Shown here one piece after another: positions 1 through 13,200 of a DNA stretch of 64,000 nt (the first letter of the stretch is position 1; the number at the start of each line of letters is the position of its first letter). Position numbers and translations under genes: made by a program. The stretch lies in assembly GCA_963965975.1 (NCBI GenBank), contig OZ014413.1, positions 9,140,101 to 9,204,100 of the forward strand, read 5' to 3'. The notes under the pieces are model-generated. The model made no database searches, had not been told where the DNA came from, and was given only the letters and a program-made list of their open reading frames with translations. The stretch comes from Xestospongia bergquistia. Lineage: Eukaryota; Porifera; Demospongiae; Haplosclerida; Petrosiidae.

Positions 1-99
1 TTAACAAAAAGAGTGAAAATTTATCTATGCTGGTGTTTAATTCAAATGAGAAAATGGGAGTCAGTAAACTTTTATCTTCATTTACTAATATCACTATAG

Positions 100-1021
100 T
101 TTAAATCATCAGTTGATCAATTGACTATTTTTGTTCTTCAGTCTTTAAATCTCAAGACAAGCATTTCTCTATGCTTTTACAATGGGATGACAGAGTTATG
201 GAAAGTTGGCCTTAGTTTAATCTTTCCACTTTATCTTCTGACAATTGTAATTGTCCTCATCATGTTTTGTTGTTTTTCTCTAAGGTTTTCCAACTGAATA
301 ACTCACTCCTCAGTTCAAGTACTGGTTAATGTCATACCACTTTCTTATTTTAAAACCTACTTATTCAATTAATCAATGTTATGGCTTTTGCAATAATATT
401 TATCATGTTTAGTACTTTGATGGTACTATATAGAATATGGAAGACACTCCCATTGTATACTAATAATAGTAACTTTGTCTCCTGGTCTACTGTTACCATA
501 TGTACTCTTAATTCTTTTTGCTAAACCACTTAGACCACTGGCATGTACTAACAAGTACTTACAACCTTTTCTTGAAGCTATCCATGCTTCTTATAAGGAA
601 GGTAAACCATATTGGTTTTCATTGCGTCTTCTCTTACTAGGTGCTATGTATGGTATATGTGCCAAATATAGAGCTACCAATGTATATATAGTCTATATTA
701 CAATATAACAATCTAATCAATTGTTACTTCTTTTACAAACAAACCCACTGACAATGAAAAGTTTTAGTTTTAGTGGCATTAATAATTGTTAATTTAATAA
801 TTTAATAATTGTTATAACATATCATGTGCTCTGGGCTATGGGAAAAGTGTACAACATCAAACATTGGATTTAAAACAAATGGGAGAAAGTCTGTCATAAA
901 ACTTTTGTCTTTTTGTAGTTGTATAAGAATTCATAATCACTTCCCAATTACAGATATCAGTAGCTCATTTTATGGATCATGCTCAGAATTTAGAGAGCCT
1001 GTCTTAGATTACAATGACTGA
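100..1021 (+). pseudogene. Type I beta-helix/multi-TM receptor-like relic, C-terminal part, inverted orientation
   Basis: This plus-strand relic covers only the membrane half of a type I family member. Readable pieces include the segment around 160-290 (LCFYNGMTELWK, then FPLYLLTIVIVLIMF), 475-708 (LLLPYVLLILFAKPLRPLAC, then a conserved loop with LEAIHASYKEG) and 824-1021, which ends in the family tail FYGSCSEFREPVL. The pieces lie in different frames, and a stop codon follows the RFSN segment near 295, so no continuous product is possible. It is the only copy on the plus strand and lies tail to tail with the minus-strand pseudogene that ends at 1386. The first 100 bases show no clear homology. 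That this is a relic is seen directly. Its membership in the type I subfamily rests on the REPVL tail and the MYGICAKYRATN loop. Confidence 0.8.
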
Positions 1022-1385
1022 CAAAACAATTGTAGTGTCAAGTGTGCTTGTGTTAGAAAGGTACTTCATTGATTGAACATAGTCTTGATAGTTGTGCATA
1101 TTTTAATGGTGATGTGTGTATAGACAGGCATATTTATGTTTGGACAAACCCTCAGCATTGTGATTATTAAGCATATGTGTTTACATTGATATTTTAAGAA
1201 TGATGTCAGACTGGCATTACTAATGATATCCTTGATAGGCCATTAAGTTTCGTGATTGATCAATAACTGCAGCTTTGTAAATCAAATTTATTAAATGTCA
1301 TCATACAATCAAATTATATGCATAAAACATAGTGTGTATAGACAAATTATTAACTAAAGATATGCACTCAAAACTGTTTTTTTTG
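1022..1385. repeat. Duplicated 3' flank of type I loci
   Basis: There is no gene here. From about 1058 the sequence is a near copy of 5364-5711, the stretch just downstream of the 5712-9556 locus, so the 3' flank was duplicated together with the gene. On the minus strand an AATAAA-type polyadenylation signal (TTTATT on plus, 1287-1292) is conserved between the two copies. The boundary near 1058 is probably the breakpoint of the rearrangement that inverted the plus-strand relic. Confidence 0.7.
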
Positions 1386-3084
1386 TCAATCACTAGAGTG
1401 ACCTAGGACAGGCTCTCTAAACTCTGAGCATGAGCCATAAAATGAGCCACTGGCATCTGTAAATAGTGGTTGTCTGGTAGTTGTTTTATAAGTAAATGAT
1501 GATGATACTTTCATGTACCACAGCCAAAATTTCTCACATTTGTAATCAAACCGTCTTTTTACAATGTTCAATTTTCCTGTAACCCAGAGTACATGATAAG
1601 ATATGATAACAACTATTGTCATAAATGTCAGAAAAGAAGAGGTAAAGCAAATTATTTTCATCATTAATAGAGCCTTCTTGTGAATACCAAGAGAAGAGGT
1701 TAATAATTGTTAAGTTTATCACCAAACCACTATCAAGATAATTGACTAACTTATTTTTAAATGGTTTGATATATGTTTGAAAGACAAGGAATATTACCAA
1801 CATTAGACTTATTGCAACAAAAATAGCATAAATATCGGTAGCTCTATATTTGGCATAAATGCCATACATAGCTCATAGTAAGAGAAGACGCAAAGTAAAC
1901 CAGTATTGTTTACCTTATTTATAAGGAGCATGAATAGTTTCAAGGAGAGGTCGTAAGTACTTATTGGTACATGCTAATGGTCTAAGTGGTTTAGCAAATA
2001 TAAGTAGGAGTACATATGGTAGGAGTAGACCAATGACTACTATCAGAGTTACCATTATTAGTATACAATGGGAGTGTCTTCCATACTTGACATTACCATC
2101 AAAATACCAAACACGATGTGAACATTGGATGTGTAGATGTCAGAATATGCCATTGCATTGATCAATGGAAGGAGTAAACTTGACAAAGAGAGATGTACAA
2201 CAGTAACCAGTACTTGAACTGAGGAGTGAGCTATTATGTTGGAAAGCTTTAGAGAAAAATGGCAAAACATGATGAGGACAATAACTGTTGTCAGAAGATA
2301 AAGTGGAAAGACTAAACTAAGGCCATCTTTCCATAACTCTGTCATCCCATCGTAAAAACATAGAGAAATGCCTGTCTCGAGATTTAAAGATGGAAGAACA
2401 AAAATAGTCAACCCTGACAATCGATCAATTGAAGACTTAATGTAGTGATATCTTAACATGTCAACCAGACCACAGTTAGTACCCTGAGCATAGAATATAA
2501 TTCCATTGAGTGTACCAGTTGTTAATGTAAGTCTCAGAGCATATAGCAGGCAAATGAGGAGAGGACCAGCTACTAGATAAATACTTATTGATGCTACCCA
2601 AGCATTACTACAGTGATGACATTCTGTTGACCCAAATACCACACTTAATCCCTCACTACATCTACCGCATAATGTTCCTTCACATTGATATAAGCACAAT
2701 GGTGGATGATAGTCAGTGATACCATCTGACAGCTTAATATAAACAAGCTCCTGTACTTGCAACAAAATTTTCTTGAAACTTACATTCATTAAAACGAATA
2801 TCTAAATAAACAAATCCAGGATTAACAATACCAATATAGACAGCTCCATAGTCCAGACTGCTATTTAGCTACTGGGAAATACCTCGGTGTTTCAAAAATG
2901 ATGTGTTAAAAACATAAAGTGGTGCTAAGTGTTCTTGATTTGTAGATAAATGTAATGAATACCAATAAAACGAAATAGCTGCTCCATGACAATGTTCAAA
3001 GTTAATGTTATGATAGAATATTGTATTAGCAATTGTTGTGTTAGTGACAGCAAAGGTTTGATATTGCAAAACAAACATACCACC
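1386..3084 (-). pseudogene. Type I receptor-like pseudogene, 3' part of a recombinant locus
   Basis: Read on the minus strand from 3084, this block begins in the middle of the beta-helix (GGMFVLQYQTFAVTNTT), hits an in-frame stop after RGISQ, and near 2737 jumps from the beta-helix (KKILLQVQELVY, itself out of frame) straight into the Cys-rich juxtamembrane segment (KLSDGITDYHPP). Compared with 5712-8690, about 1.2 kb is deleted there. The transmembrane part follows in three shifted frames and ends with the tail FREPVLGHSSD and a TGA at 1386. Type I hallmarks are GTLCGRCSEG and FGSTECHHCSNAW. It is a clear pseudogene: several frameshifts, a stop and an internal deletion. Its closest relative in the window is the neighbouring 5712-9556 locus. 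Confidence 0.85.
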
Positions 3085-4747
3085 ATTTATCATGTCTCTC
3101 TGCTGCATTAGCATATATAGCTCCTCCAAATAAGTGAGCTGAATTATCAATGAACTTTGCTATAACACCTGACATAAAGTATAACTGACAGTTACCAACT
3201 AGTCTAATTGCTGGACCAGTCATAGCATGATTATTATCAAATGTTAAATTACCAGATAAATAGACATTTGAATCTTGAGAACTTATAACTGATCCATAAT
3301 TGTTACTGAAGGTGGATTTCCCAATAATGTCAACTCTGTTGATTCTGTGGAAATGAAAAATATTTGCTGAAGATACAAAGGGTTTTTTAGTATTTTGAGA
3401 GTTTTTCTCAGCAACAGTACTGTCCAATGTGATAGAGACATTCCCTAAAATATTGTCATATTGATAGACTGAGGCATATAAGCATGCTCCTGTATATGAT
3501 ACATAATTTTTATGAAATTTACAGCTTATAAAATCTATATGTATCTGAAGCATTACACGATTGACAATGCCAATGTAGACTGCTCCGTTGTCTTGTGTAC
3601 TGTACATGTGATCTGCTGACTGGATAAAGCCTTGATTATATATAAATGATGTGTTTGAAATATGAAGTGTTGATGAAGTTTTTTGAACTAAAGTTTTATA
3701 ATACAATGAAAACCAATAAAAGATAAGAGCAGCTCCATGACATTGATGAGTGTTGGAATTACCATAAAATACTGTATCAACAATTGATGTGTTAATATAG
3801 GCAAATGTATTGTACTGCAGAACAAGCATGCCACCAGCAAAACCACCAATATTTTCATGAAAATAAGATTTTGTGACATGAATTGTAACCTGATTTCTAT
3901 AATGAGTTTGTTGTGTGTAGAGTATTGTAAGTCCAGCTGCATTAACAATGGGATAATAATAATCAACGGATGATAAATATTTTTTATAGAAAACATCATT
4001 GATACAGGAATGAATATTGTAATCAATGTTATAAGAGAAGAAGGCATTTTTAATTTGTATGTCAAAGATATTATTTGTATTTGTGAAATGAAGAAGAAGG
4101 CCACATCCAAGACTATTTTTGAGATGTGAAAACAATTCAGCACTAAGTGATGAATTAGACATACTAACGTTATCAATAGTAGAGTTATATAGATTTACAC
4201 CAATCATAGCAAACCCATATGAGGAATAGATGTTAACTTGAGTTATATTGACCTGACAATGAACAAAGACTAAGACAGCAGAATGAGATGAAGTGTAATA
4301 CAGAGATGAACTATTGAGATAGTCAGTGATTGTAGCATTTTGTACTGTAGTAAGATATGTTCCACAGTTCTTGAAGACCAACCGTTCCAGCATCACTTTA
4401 GAAGTAAAGAAAAGGAAACCTCTTCTAGGTTTTGGAATAACCCCTACTTTATCATTATGAACACATGTTATTGTAACTGACTTTGTTGGAGAATCACTTT
4501 TTATTATGACTGTACTAATTTGGTGTCTGACTTGACAGAAGTTACCAGATGAAATGGTGAAGTTGATAGAACTGTTTAATAAGAGCACAAGATGTTGAGT
4601 GGACCATATTGTGTTACACAGGTACTGCTCTAAATCTGAAGAGGAGTTAACATGATATGTATTCTTACTGTCTCCACCATTACAATAACTACTAATGAGT
4701 AGGAGAGAGAGAAATGATTGCATTAATAAAGTCATCAGTGAAGCCAT
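3085..4747 (-). pseudogene. Receptor-like N-terminal half (signal peptide plus beta-helix), truncated by recombination
   Basis: The reading frame is open from an ATG at 4747 for more than 550 codons. It has a hydrophobic signal peptide (residues about 1-24), the family N-terminal motif YHVNSSSDLEQYLCNT, and a beta-helix with repeats such as GAALIFYWFSL, TGACLYASVYQ, FSNNYGSVISS and LFGGAIYANAAE. Many NxS/T sequons are visible. After HDK the sequence jumps at about 3085 back to an earlier beta-helix position (GGMFVL) of another copy, out of frame. The open frame then runs on only to a stop at 3041, with a short unrelated tail. It therefore lacks the linker, Cys-rich and transmembrane parts. 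It could in principle be translated as a secreted beta-helix fragment, but the simplest reading is the 5' half of a dead recombinant gene. Confidence 0.8.
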
Positions 4748-5711
4748 CAGTCTTTGTGTAATAGTTAGTAGGAGATGTCTTTTATGTTTTATTGGTATAT
4801 GTTGTTATCACTTATCTAGACTAAATTAACTATACTATCAAGTGATTATAATGATGTCTTAATTTGAAACAACATTGAAACCAAATTTCCATGCATACAG
4901 CAGAAGGTAGTGAGTGTGTTACACAGATTCACCAAAAGTTGGTGTTTATATTAGATGCATCTTTAAATTAACTAAGATAATCTTGAAAGTAGATACACTT
5001 CTACTATTTATGATTCTTACAAATTTCTTTTAAACTGTATACAGAGAGAGTGCCAGTTAAAACTATCAGCTAATGAAGCTGTTTGAAAAGTAAGCAATAA
5101 CAATAGCCAAAATAGTCTATAGTCACTCTAGGAGCTGGGATGTTATTGTATGTTTTTAATTTTTTTTGTGTATATGCTATGTCTTGTTTTGTTGCCAATA
5201 CATCTACTCTAGTGTACTTCTCCCTACTGCAACAAACTATACTATCTTCCTAAATGTAATGAAGCATTTAGTCTTGAGGCAAACCTCTCATATTAATATC
5301 ATTCTGGATTTATAGTGTCTTGCTCCTGAGTAGGAGGAATTAAAAGGTGAATTTTGCTCCAAGTTACTTCATTGATTGAATGTAGTTTTGATAGTTGTGC
5401 ATATTTTAATAGTGATGTGTATATTGCCTGGCATATTTATGTTTGGACAACCCCTCAGCAGTGTGATTATTAAGCATATATGCTTACATTGATAGTTGTG
5501 ATTATTTTAAGAGTAATGTCAGACTGGCATTACTAATGATATCCTTGATGGGCCATTAAGTTCTGTGATTGATCAATGATTGCATGCAGCTAAATGGCTT
5601 TGTAAATCAAATTTATTAAATGTCATCATACAATCAAATTATATGCATAAAACATAGTGTGTATAGACAAATTATTAACTAAAGACATGGACTCAAAACT
5701 GTTTTTTTTTG
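4748..5711. other. AT-rich intergenic spacer with 5' flank and 3' flank motifs
   Basis: No coding region was found. The right part (about 5364-5711) is the 3' flank of the 5712-9556 locus and repeats 1058-1385; it holds a minus-strand AATAAA signal at 5612-5617. The left part holds the degenerate family upstream element ACATTGAAA at 4872-4880, about 125 bp upstream of the ATG at 4747. The rest shows no recognisable structure. Confidence 0.55.
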
Positions 5712-8700
5712 TCAATCACTGGAGTGACCTAGGACAGGCTCTCTAAACTCTGAGCATGAGCCATAAAATGAGCCACTGGCATCTGTAAATAGTGGTTGTG
5801 TGGTAGTTGTTTTATAAGTAAATGATGATGACACTTTCATGTACCACAGCCAAAATTTCTCACATTTGTAATCAAACCATCTTTTTACAATGTTCAATTT
5901 TCCTGTAACCCAGAGTACATGATAAGATATGATAACTACTATTGTCATAAATGTCAGAAAAGAAGAGGTAAAGCAAATTATTTTCATCATTAATAGAGCC
6001 TTCTTGTGAATAAAATACCAAGACATGAGGTAAATAAATGTTAAGTTCATCACCAAACCACTATCAAGAAGATTGACTAACTTATTTTTAAATGGTTTGA
6101 TATATGTTTGAAAGACAAGGAATATTACCAACATTAGACTTATTGCAACAAAAATAGCATAAATATCGGTAGCTCTATATTTGGCATAAATGCCATACAT
6201 AGCACATAGTAAGAGAAGACGCAATGTAAACCAGTATTGTTTACCTTCCTTATAAGGAGCATTGATAGCTTCTAGAAGAGGTCGCAAGTACATGTTGGTG
6301 CATGCTAATGGTCTAAGTGGTTTAGCAAAGAGGAGTAGGAGTACATATGGTAGCAGTAGACCAGGAACTACTATCAAAGTCACTATCATTAGTGTTCGAT
6401 GGGAGTGTCCTCCATACTTGACATTACCATCTAAATACCAAACATGATGTACCTCATTGGATGTGTAGACGTCAGAATATGTCATTGCATTGATCAATCG
6501 AAGGAGTAAGCTTGAGAAAGAGAGATGTACAACAGTAACCAGTACTTGAACTGAGGAGTGAGCTATTCTGTTGGAAAGCTTTAGAGAAAAACGGCAAAAT
6601 ATGATGAGGACAATGACTGTTGTCAGAAGATAAAGTGGAAAGACTAAACTAAGGCCATCTTTCCATAACTCTGTCATCCCATCGTAAAAACATAAAGAAA
6701 TGCCTGTCTCGAGATTTAAAGACTGAAGAACAAAAATAGTCAACCCTGACAATCGATCAATTGAAGACTTAATGTAGTGATATCTTAGCATGTCAAGCAG
6801 ACCACAATTAGCTGCCTGAGCATAAAATATAATTCCATTGAGTGTACCAGTTGTTAATGTAAGTCTGAGAGCATATAACAGATAAATAATGAGGGGACCA
6901 GCAACTAGATAAATAGCCATAGATGCTATCCAAGCATTACTACAGTGATGACATTCTGTAGATCCAAATACCACACTTAATCCCTCACTACATCTACCAC
7001 ATAATGTTCCTTCACGTTGATATAAGCACAATGGTGGATGATAGTTAGTGATACCATCTGACAGTTTCAAGCTTTCATTAGATGATAAATCACCACTGTA
7101 GAAGTAAGGTAGTGTGTGATTGCTATCACAGTATCCAATTGGACAAGTTAAAGATACACCAAATTGTGTCTTTGTTTTGTTCTCATATTCTATTGTTCCG
7201 GCCCAAGAGAAAAATACGAAAAGTCTTGTTATTGTCTGATTAGTCAAGTTACCGATAATGGGGACTATAAAGTGGTTTTTTCTCAAGTTACCAAATGAAG
7301 ATGAAAGTTCACAGACTCCTGTTATCTTATTCAATTCAAATCCCAAAGGACATGGATGTATTTTGACACTTTTTGTTAGAATTTTTGGTTGATGGTATAG
7401 AGAGAATACAATCATTCCATCTATGATATTGAATTGATCATTTGTATGAACAGTCACACTAATGGTGGTACAATTTGTGCCTTCTTGAATCAGTTGTTCT
7501 TGGTCATCATAAGACAACCAGAGTTTAGTTGTTTTAGGAATATTAGGCTGAGAATAATTTCGAACAATATTAATTGCTATGGTAGAATAAACATTTCTAT
7601 CAAGAGCATCAAGAGCTGAAATACAGTAATAAATTTCCTGTCCTGGAAATATTTGACGAAGTGGTGTTCTAATATATTCTTTAAGACATTGTGGTATTGT
7701 TGAAAACGTAAACAAGGTAGTGTTAGAAATATTGTTTATGAAAGTGAAGTGTTGATTATAATATGCCATTGATTCATTAAGAGTTTCAACATATTTTGAG
7801 TTGTTAATATAACATGAGAATATTGGCTGAGCATATATTGAACTGCCAGCTCTTTTTGCTTCGTTATCTGAGAACACGATTTGATTAATATAAGCATCAA
7901 TTTGTATGACACATTTATCATGAATCTTGGCTCCTTCAGCATGTATAGCTCCTCCAACTATTTGAGCCCAATTATTAGTAAACCTTGCTATAATTTCACT
8001 CATAAAGTGTAGTTGACAGTTACCTAATAGATGAATTGCAGAACCACTCATAGCATGATTATTATCAAATGTTAAATCACCAGATAGATAGATATTTGAG
8101 TCTTTAGAGCTTATAACTGATCCATAATTGTTACTGAAGTTAGAATTGCCAGTAATGTCAACTTTATCAATTCTATGGAAATAAAAAATCCCAGCTGATG
8201 ATACAAATGGAATTCCAGTATATTGAGAATTCTTCGTTGCAATAGTGCTCTCCAATGTAATGGAGATGTTGTTTATGTTGTCAATATATTTATAGACTGA
8301 GGCATATAAACAAGCTCCTGTATTTGCAACAAAATTTTCTTGAAATTTACATTCATTAAAACGAATATCTAGATGAACAAATCCAGGAGTGACAATACCA
8401 ATATAGACAGCTCCATAGTCCAGAGTGCTTTCTGGCCACTGGGAAATCCCTTGATGTTTTATAAATGATGTGTTAAAAAAATAAAGAGGTGTAAAATTTT
8501 CTTGATTTTTAGGCAGATGTAATGAATACCAATAAAATACAATAGCTGCTCCATGACAAGGTTCAAAGTTAATGTTATGATAGAATACTGTATTAATAAT
8601 TGTTGTGTTAGTGACAGCAAAGGTTTGATATTGCAAAACAAACATACCACCTGCAAAACTACCAACAGTTTGAAAAAAAATTTGACTCATTTATATGAAC

Positions 8701-9556
8701 TGACACCTGACCACTACTTTGTTGTGTGTATAGTATTGTTAATCCAGCTGCATTGACAATAGGATTAGAACCATCAGAAGATGATGAATGTTTGTTATAG
8801 TAGGTATCAGTAATGCAAGAATTAGTGTTATAATCATAGTTATAAGTGAAAAATGCATCAATAATATGTATCTTCTCTTCTTGAAAAGTATTGCTAGCAT
8901 CCATATAATGAAGAAGAAGGTCACTTCCAAGACTGTTTTGATTTTTGAGATGTGAAACCACTTTGGCACTAAGTGATGAATAAGACATACTAACACTATC
9001 AATAGTAGAATTATATAAATTTTCACCAATCATAGCAAATCCATATGATTAGTAGATGTTAACTTGACAATGAACAAAGGCTAAGGCGCATGAGATGATC
9101 TGTAATACAGAGATGAACTATTGAGATATTCAGTGATTGTATCATCTTGGATAGTAGTAAGATATGTACCACAATCCTTAAATATCAAATGTTCTAGAGT
9201 CAATGAAGTGTTAAAGAAAGCCAGACCTCTTCTAGACTGTAAAAAAACCTCTGATGTGTCATTATAAACACATGTTATAGTTGGCCATTCTGTGGGAGAA
9301 TCACTACATATGTAGAGCTGTCTTACACAGACATTACTATCTACTGGAAGTATTTTTCCATGCCAAGCCAGCAGTGTATAGATAGATGACCAACGATAAA
9401 CCATTGTAACATGGTCTTTATGATTACTACATTTAAACTAACTACTATATGTATGTTAGAGATGAACTGACATGTTGAACTACATATATGCAGTGCATTT
9501 AATTTGATAGTACAATAACCACTGAAGAGTACTAATGACAGTATTAATATAGTCAT
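5712..9556 (-). pseudogene. Type I receptor-like gene with a broken 5' end; 992-codon intact 3' frame
   Basis: The frame 8690-5712 is open for 992 codons. It contains most of the beta-helix, the linker (YYCISALDALDRNVYSTIAI), the Cys-rich segment (REGTLCGRCSEG, FGSTECHHCSNAW), all transmembrane segments and the tail FREPVLGHSSD. The 5' part is broken. An A8 run at 8673-8680 carries one extra base compared with the intact gene at 10235-14077 and shifts the frame. A Tyr codon has become TAA at 9049-9051. Deletions near 9060-9100 and a diverged start region (to an ATG at 9556) follow. An internal Met at 8690 would give a product without a signal peptide. The break pattern says pseudogene. The clean 3' part says the loss is recent or that the A8 difference is a base-calling error, but the separate nonsense codon argues against a full rescue. 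Confidence 0.8.
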
Positions 9557-10234
9557 TTATAAAGCCATTACTGAATATTGTCTATTTTTGCTTCAGTAAT
9601 TATTATTACACATAGGAAAGGAATTAAGAGTCTGTTGATTTTTTTGCTATATACACCATTAGTCATGTTCTTGATAACTGTGTCATCCTTTGAAATAACA
9701 TTGAAAGTAATTCTTTAGTTGTATACAAACAATTTAGTGTTTCTTTTTCATCATTAGAGCACAATTCAAGAATATTTTAAATATATATATAATATATTAA
9801 ATATATTACTTGGTACACACAATAGCTGATTAATTATTACTTCATGCAAATATATAGTGAATGAAAAAGACATTACCTTATAAGTACAGTATATTGTTAG
9901 CTATATTGACAAGTAAGTAATCTACATTGGACCAACATTGAAAGCAATTGTTAGTTGTCTATATACAATATTGTATTTACTTATACCTTATTTGGACAAA
10001 AATCTGTATTTTGAGAAATGAAGTTATTTTATTATACACACTTTTTTAGTAGTAGACAAAAACCATATATATATATATATGTAATTACATTTTTACTAAA
10101 TAATTATGTTATAGCAAAAATTGATTTATTTAAAGCAAAGTGTTTTAAGGATACTATAACTAATAAATAAAGCTACCAGTGCAAATAGTTATCTATTTTA
10201 TTAAAGACACACAAACAATGCTATAATTGTTCAT
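9557..10234. other. AT-rich spacer with two upstream-element copies
   Basis: There is no gene. The family upstream element ACATTGAAAGT (plus-strand spelling) occurs at 9698-9708, about 142 bp upstream of the ATG at 9556, and again with one change at 9935-9945. This suggests a second, orphan 5' flank. An (AT)8 tract lies at 10065-10080. A minus-strand AATAAA signal for the next gene lies at 10197-10202. Confidence 0.55.
10197..10202 (-). promoter_or_regulatory. Candidate polyadenylation signal of the 10235-14077 gene
   Basis: TTTATT on plus reads AATAAA on minus, 33 bp past the TGA at 10235-10237. The distance is plausible for a short 3' UTR. In an AT-rich sequence the hexamer alone is weak evidence. 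Confidence 0.4.
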
Positions 10235-13200
10235 TCAATCACTGTGACCTAGGAGAGGCTCTCTAAATTCTGAGCATGAGCCATAATATGAAGCATCTGA
10301 AAGACGTAATTGTCGATTATAAATATGTGAAGACAACACTTTCATTCGCCAGCGATGAACTTTCTCATATTTGTTTTCAATCCATTCTTTGAGGATGCTC
10401 ACTTTTCCTGTAACCAAGACAACATGATATACTATGATAATAATAAATGTGATGAATGTCAAGAAAATAGAAAAGATGCAAAATTGTATTCCCATTCCTG
10501 ATGTTTCTTCAAGAACAAAATACCAAGTGGTTAGATAGAGGAATGTTAAGTTCATCATTAACCAACAATCAAGAATGTTGACTAATGTATTCTTAAATGG
10601 TTTGATATAAGCTTGAAGGACAAGAAATATCACCAGCATAGGACTTGTTGTAATATAGATTATATATACGTTGGTAGCTCTATATTTGGCATATATGGCA
10701 TACATAGCACATAGTAAGAGAAGACGTAATGTAAACCAATATTGTTTTCCTTCCTTATAAGGAGCATGGATAGCTTCTAGAAGAGGTCGTAAGTACTTAT
10801 TGGTACATACCAGTGGTCTAAGTGGTTTAGCAAATAGGAGTAGGAATAAATAAGGTAACAGTAGACCAGGGACTACTACCAGAGTCACTATCATTAGTAT
10901 ACGATGGGAGTGTCCTCCATACTTAACATTACCATCTAAATACCAAACACGATGTACATCATTGGATGTGTAGACCTCAGCATAAGTCATTACATTGATT
11001 AATTGAGTAAGTAAGCTTGAAAAAGAAAGGTGTACAACAGTAACAAGTACTTGAACTGAGGAGTGAGCTATTCTGTTGGAAAGCCTTGGTGAAAAATGAC
11101 AAAAGATAATGAGGACAACAACAATTGTCAGGTAGTATAGTGGCAAAGCAAAATTAAAACCAGTTTTCCATAACTCTGTCATCCCATTGTAAAAGCATAG
11201 AGGAATACCTGGCTCAAGATTAAAAATACTAATTATAAATATTGTCAACCCAGACAAACCTTTACTCAAAGAGTTATTGTTATAGTAATGAAGTCTTAGT
11301 CCATCAATCAGACCACAATTAGCAGCCTGAGCATAGAATATAATTCCATTGAGTGTACCAGTTGTTAATGTAAGTCTCAGAGCATACAACAGGTAAATTA
11401 GAAGTGGACCAGCAACTAGATAAATACTTACTGATGCTATCCAAGTATTACTACAGTGATGACATTCTGTAGATCCAAATACCACACTTAATCCCTCACT
11501 ACATCTACCACATAATGTTCCTTCACGTTGATATAAGCACAATGGTGGATGATAGTCAGTGATACCATCTGACAGCTTAAAGCTTTGATTAGATAATAAT
11601 TCACCACTGTAGAAGTAAGGTAGTTTGTGATTTCTGTCACAATATCCAATTGGACAACTTATAGAAACATCAAATTGTGTCTTTGTTTTGTTCCCACATT
11701 CAAATGTTCCTGCCCAAGAGTTTAATGTGAAAATTCTTGTTATTGTCTGACTACTCACATTACCAACAATAGAGACTGTAAGTGATTGATGTTTTCTCAA
11801 GTTATAGAATGAAGATGAAAGTTCACAGACTCCTGTTGTTTTATTCAATTCAAATCCCAGTGGACATGGATATATGTTGACAATTTTTTTTAGACTAGGT
11901 GATTGTGTGCTTAGAGAGAATACAATCATTCCATCTATAATATTGAATTGATCATTTGTATGAACAGTCACACTAATGGTGGTACAATTTTTGCTTTCTT
12001 GAATCAATTGTTCTAGATCATCAAAAGACAACCAGACTTTTGTTGTTTTAGGAATATTAGGTTGGGAATAATTTCGAACAACATCAATTGCAATGGTAGA
12101 AAAAACATTTCTGCTAAGAGCATCAATAGCTGAAATGCAGTAATACGTTGTCTGTCCTGGAAACATTTGATGAGGTACTGTTTTTATATTTTCTCTGATT
12201 TTAGCTGGTATGGTTGAAAAATTATGCAAGGTATTGTTTGAAATGTTATTTATAAAAGTGAAGTGTTGATTATAATATGCCATTGATTCATTAAGAGTTT
12301 TAACATATTTTGAGTTGTTAATATAACATGAGAATATTGGCTGAGCATATATTGAACTACCAGCTCTTCTTGCTTCATTGTTTGTGAACATAATTTGTTT
12401 AATATCAGCATCAACTTGTATGACACATTTATCATGAGTCTTGGCTCCTTCAGCATGTATAGCTCCTCCTACTAACTGAGCCCAATTATTAGTAAACTTT
12501 GCTATAATTTCACTCATAAAATGTAGTTGACAGTTACCTAATAGATGAATTGCAGAACCACTCATAGCATGATTATTATCAAATGTTAAATCACCAGATA
12601 GATAGATATTTGAGTCTTTAGAGCTTATAACTGATCCATAATTGTTACTGAAGTTAGAATTGCCAGTAATGTCAACTTTATCGATTCTGTGGAAATAAAA
12701 AATCCCAGCTGATGATACAAATGGAATTCCAGTATATTGAGAATTCTTTGTTGCAATAGTGCTCTCCAATGTAATGGAGATGTTGTTTGTGTTGTCACCA
12801 AATTGATAGACTGAGGCATATAAACAAGCTCCTGTATTTGTAACAAAATTTTCTTGAAATATACATTCATTAAAACGAATATCTAGATGAACAAATCCAG
12901 GAGTGACAATACCAATATAGACAGCTCCATAGTCCAGACTGCTCTTTAGCCACTGGGAAATACCTTGGTGTTTTATAAATAATGTGTTAAAAACATAAAG
13001 TGGTGCTAAGGTTTCTTTATTTGTAGGTACATGTAATGAAATCCAATAAAACGCAATCGCTGCTCCATGACAAGGTTCAAAGTTAATGTTATGATTGAAT
13101 ACTGTATTAATAATTGTTGTGTTAGTGACAGCAAAGGTTTGATATTGCAAAACAAACATACCACTTGCAAAACTACCACCGTTTTGAATAAAATTTGACT

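Noticed and set aside
3688-4176. Long overlapping minus-strand frames inside the receptor genes (also 9029-8739 and others of 60-100 codons)
   Set aside because: They are alternate frames of the real beta-helix coding sequence; their hydrophobic look comes from the AT-rich code of the true frame.
10065-10080. (AT)8 tract as a functional element
   Set aside because: A short dinucleotide run is expected in sequence this AT-rich.
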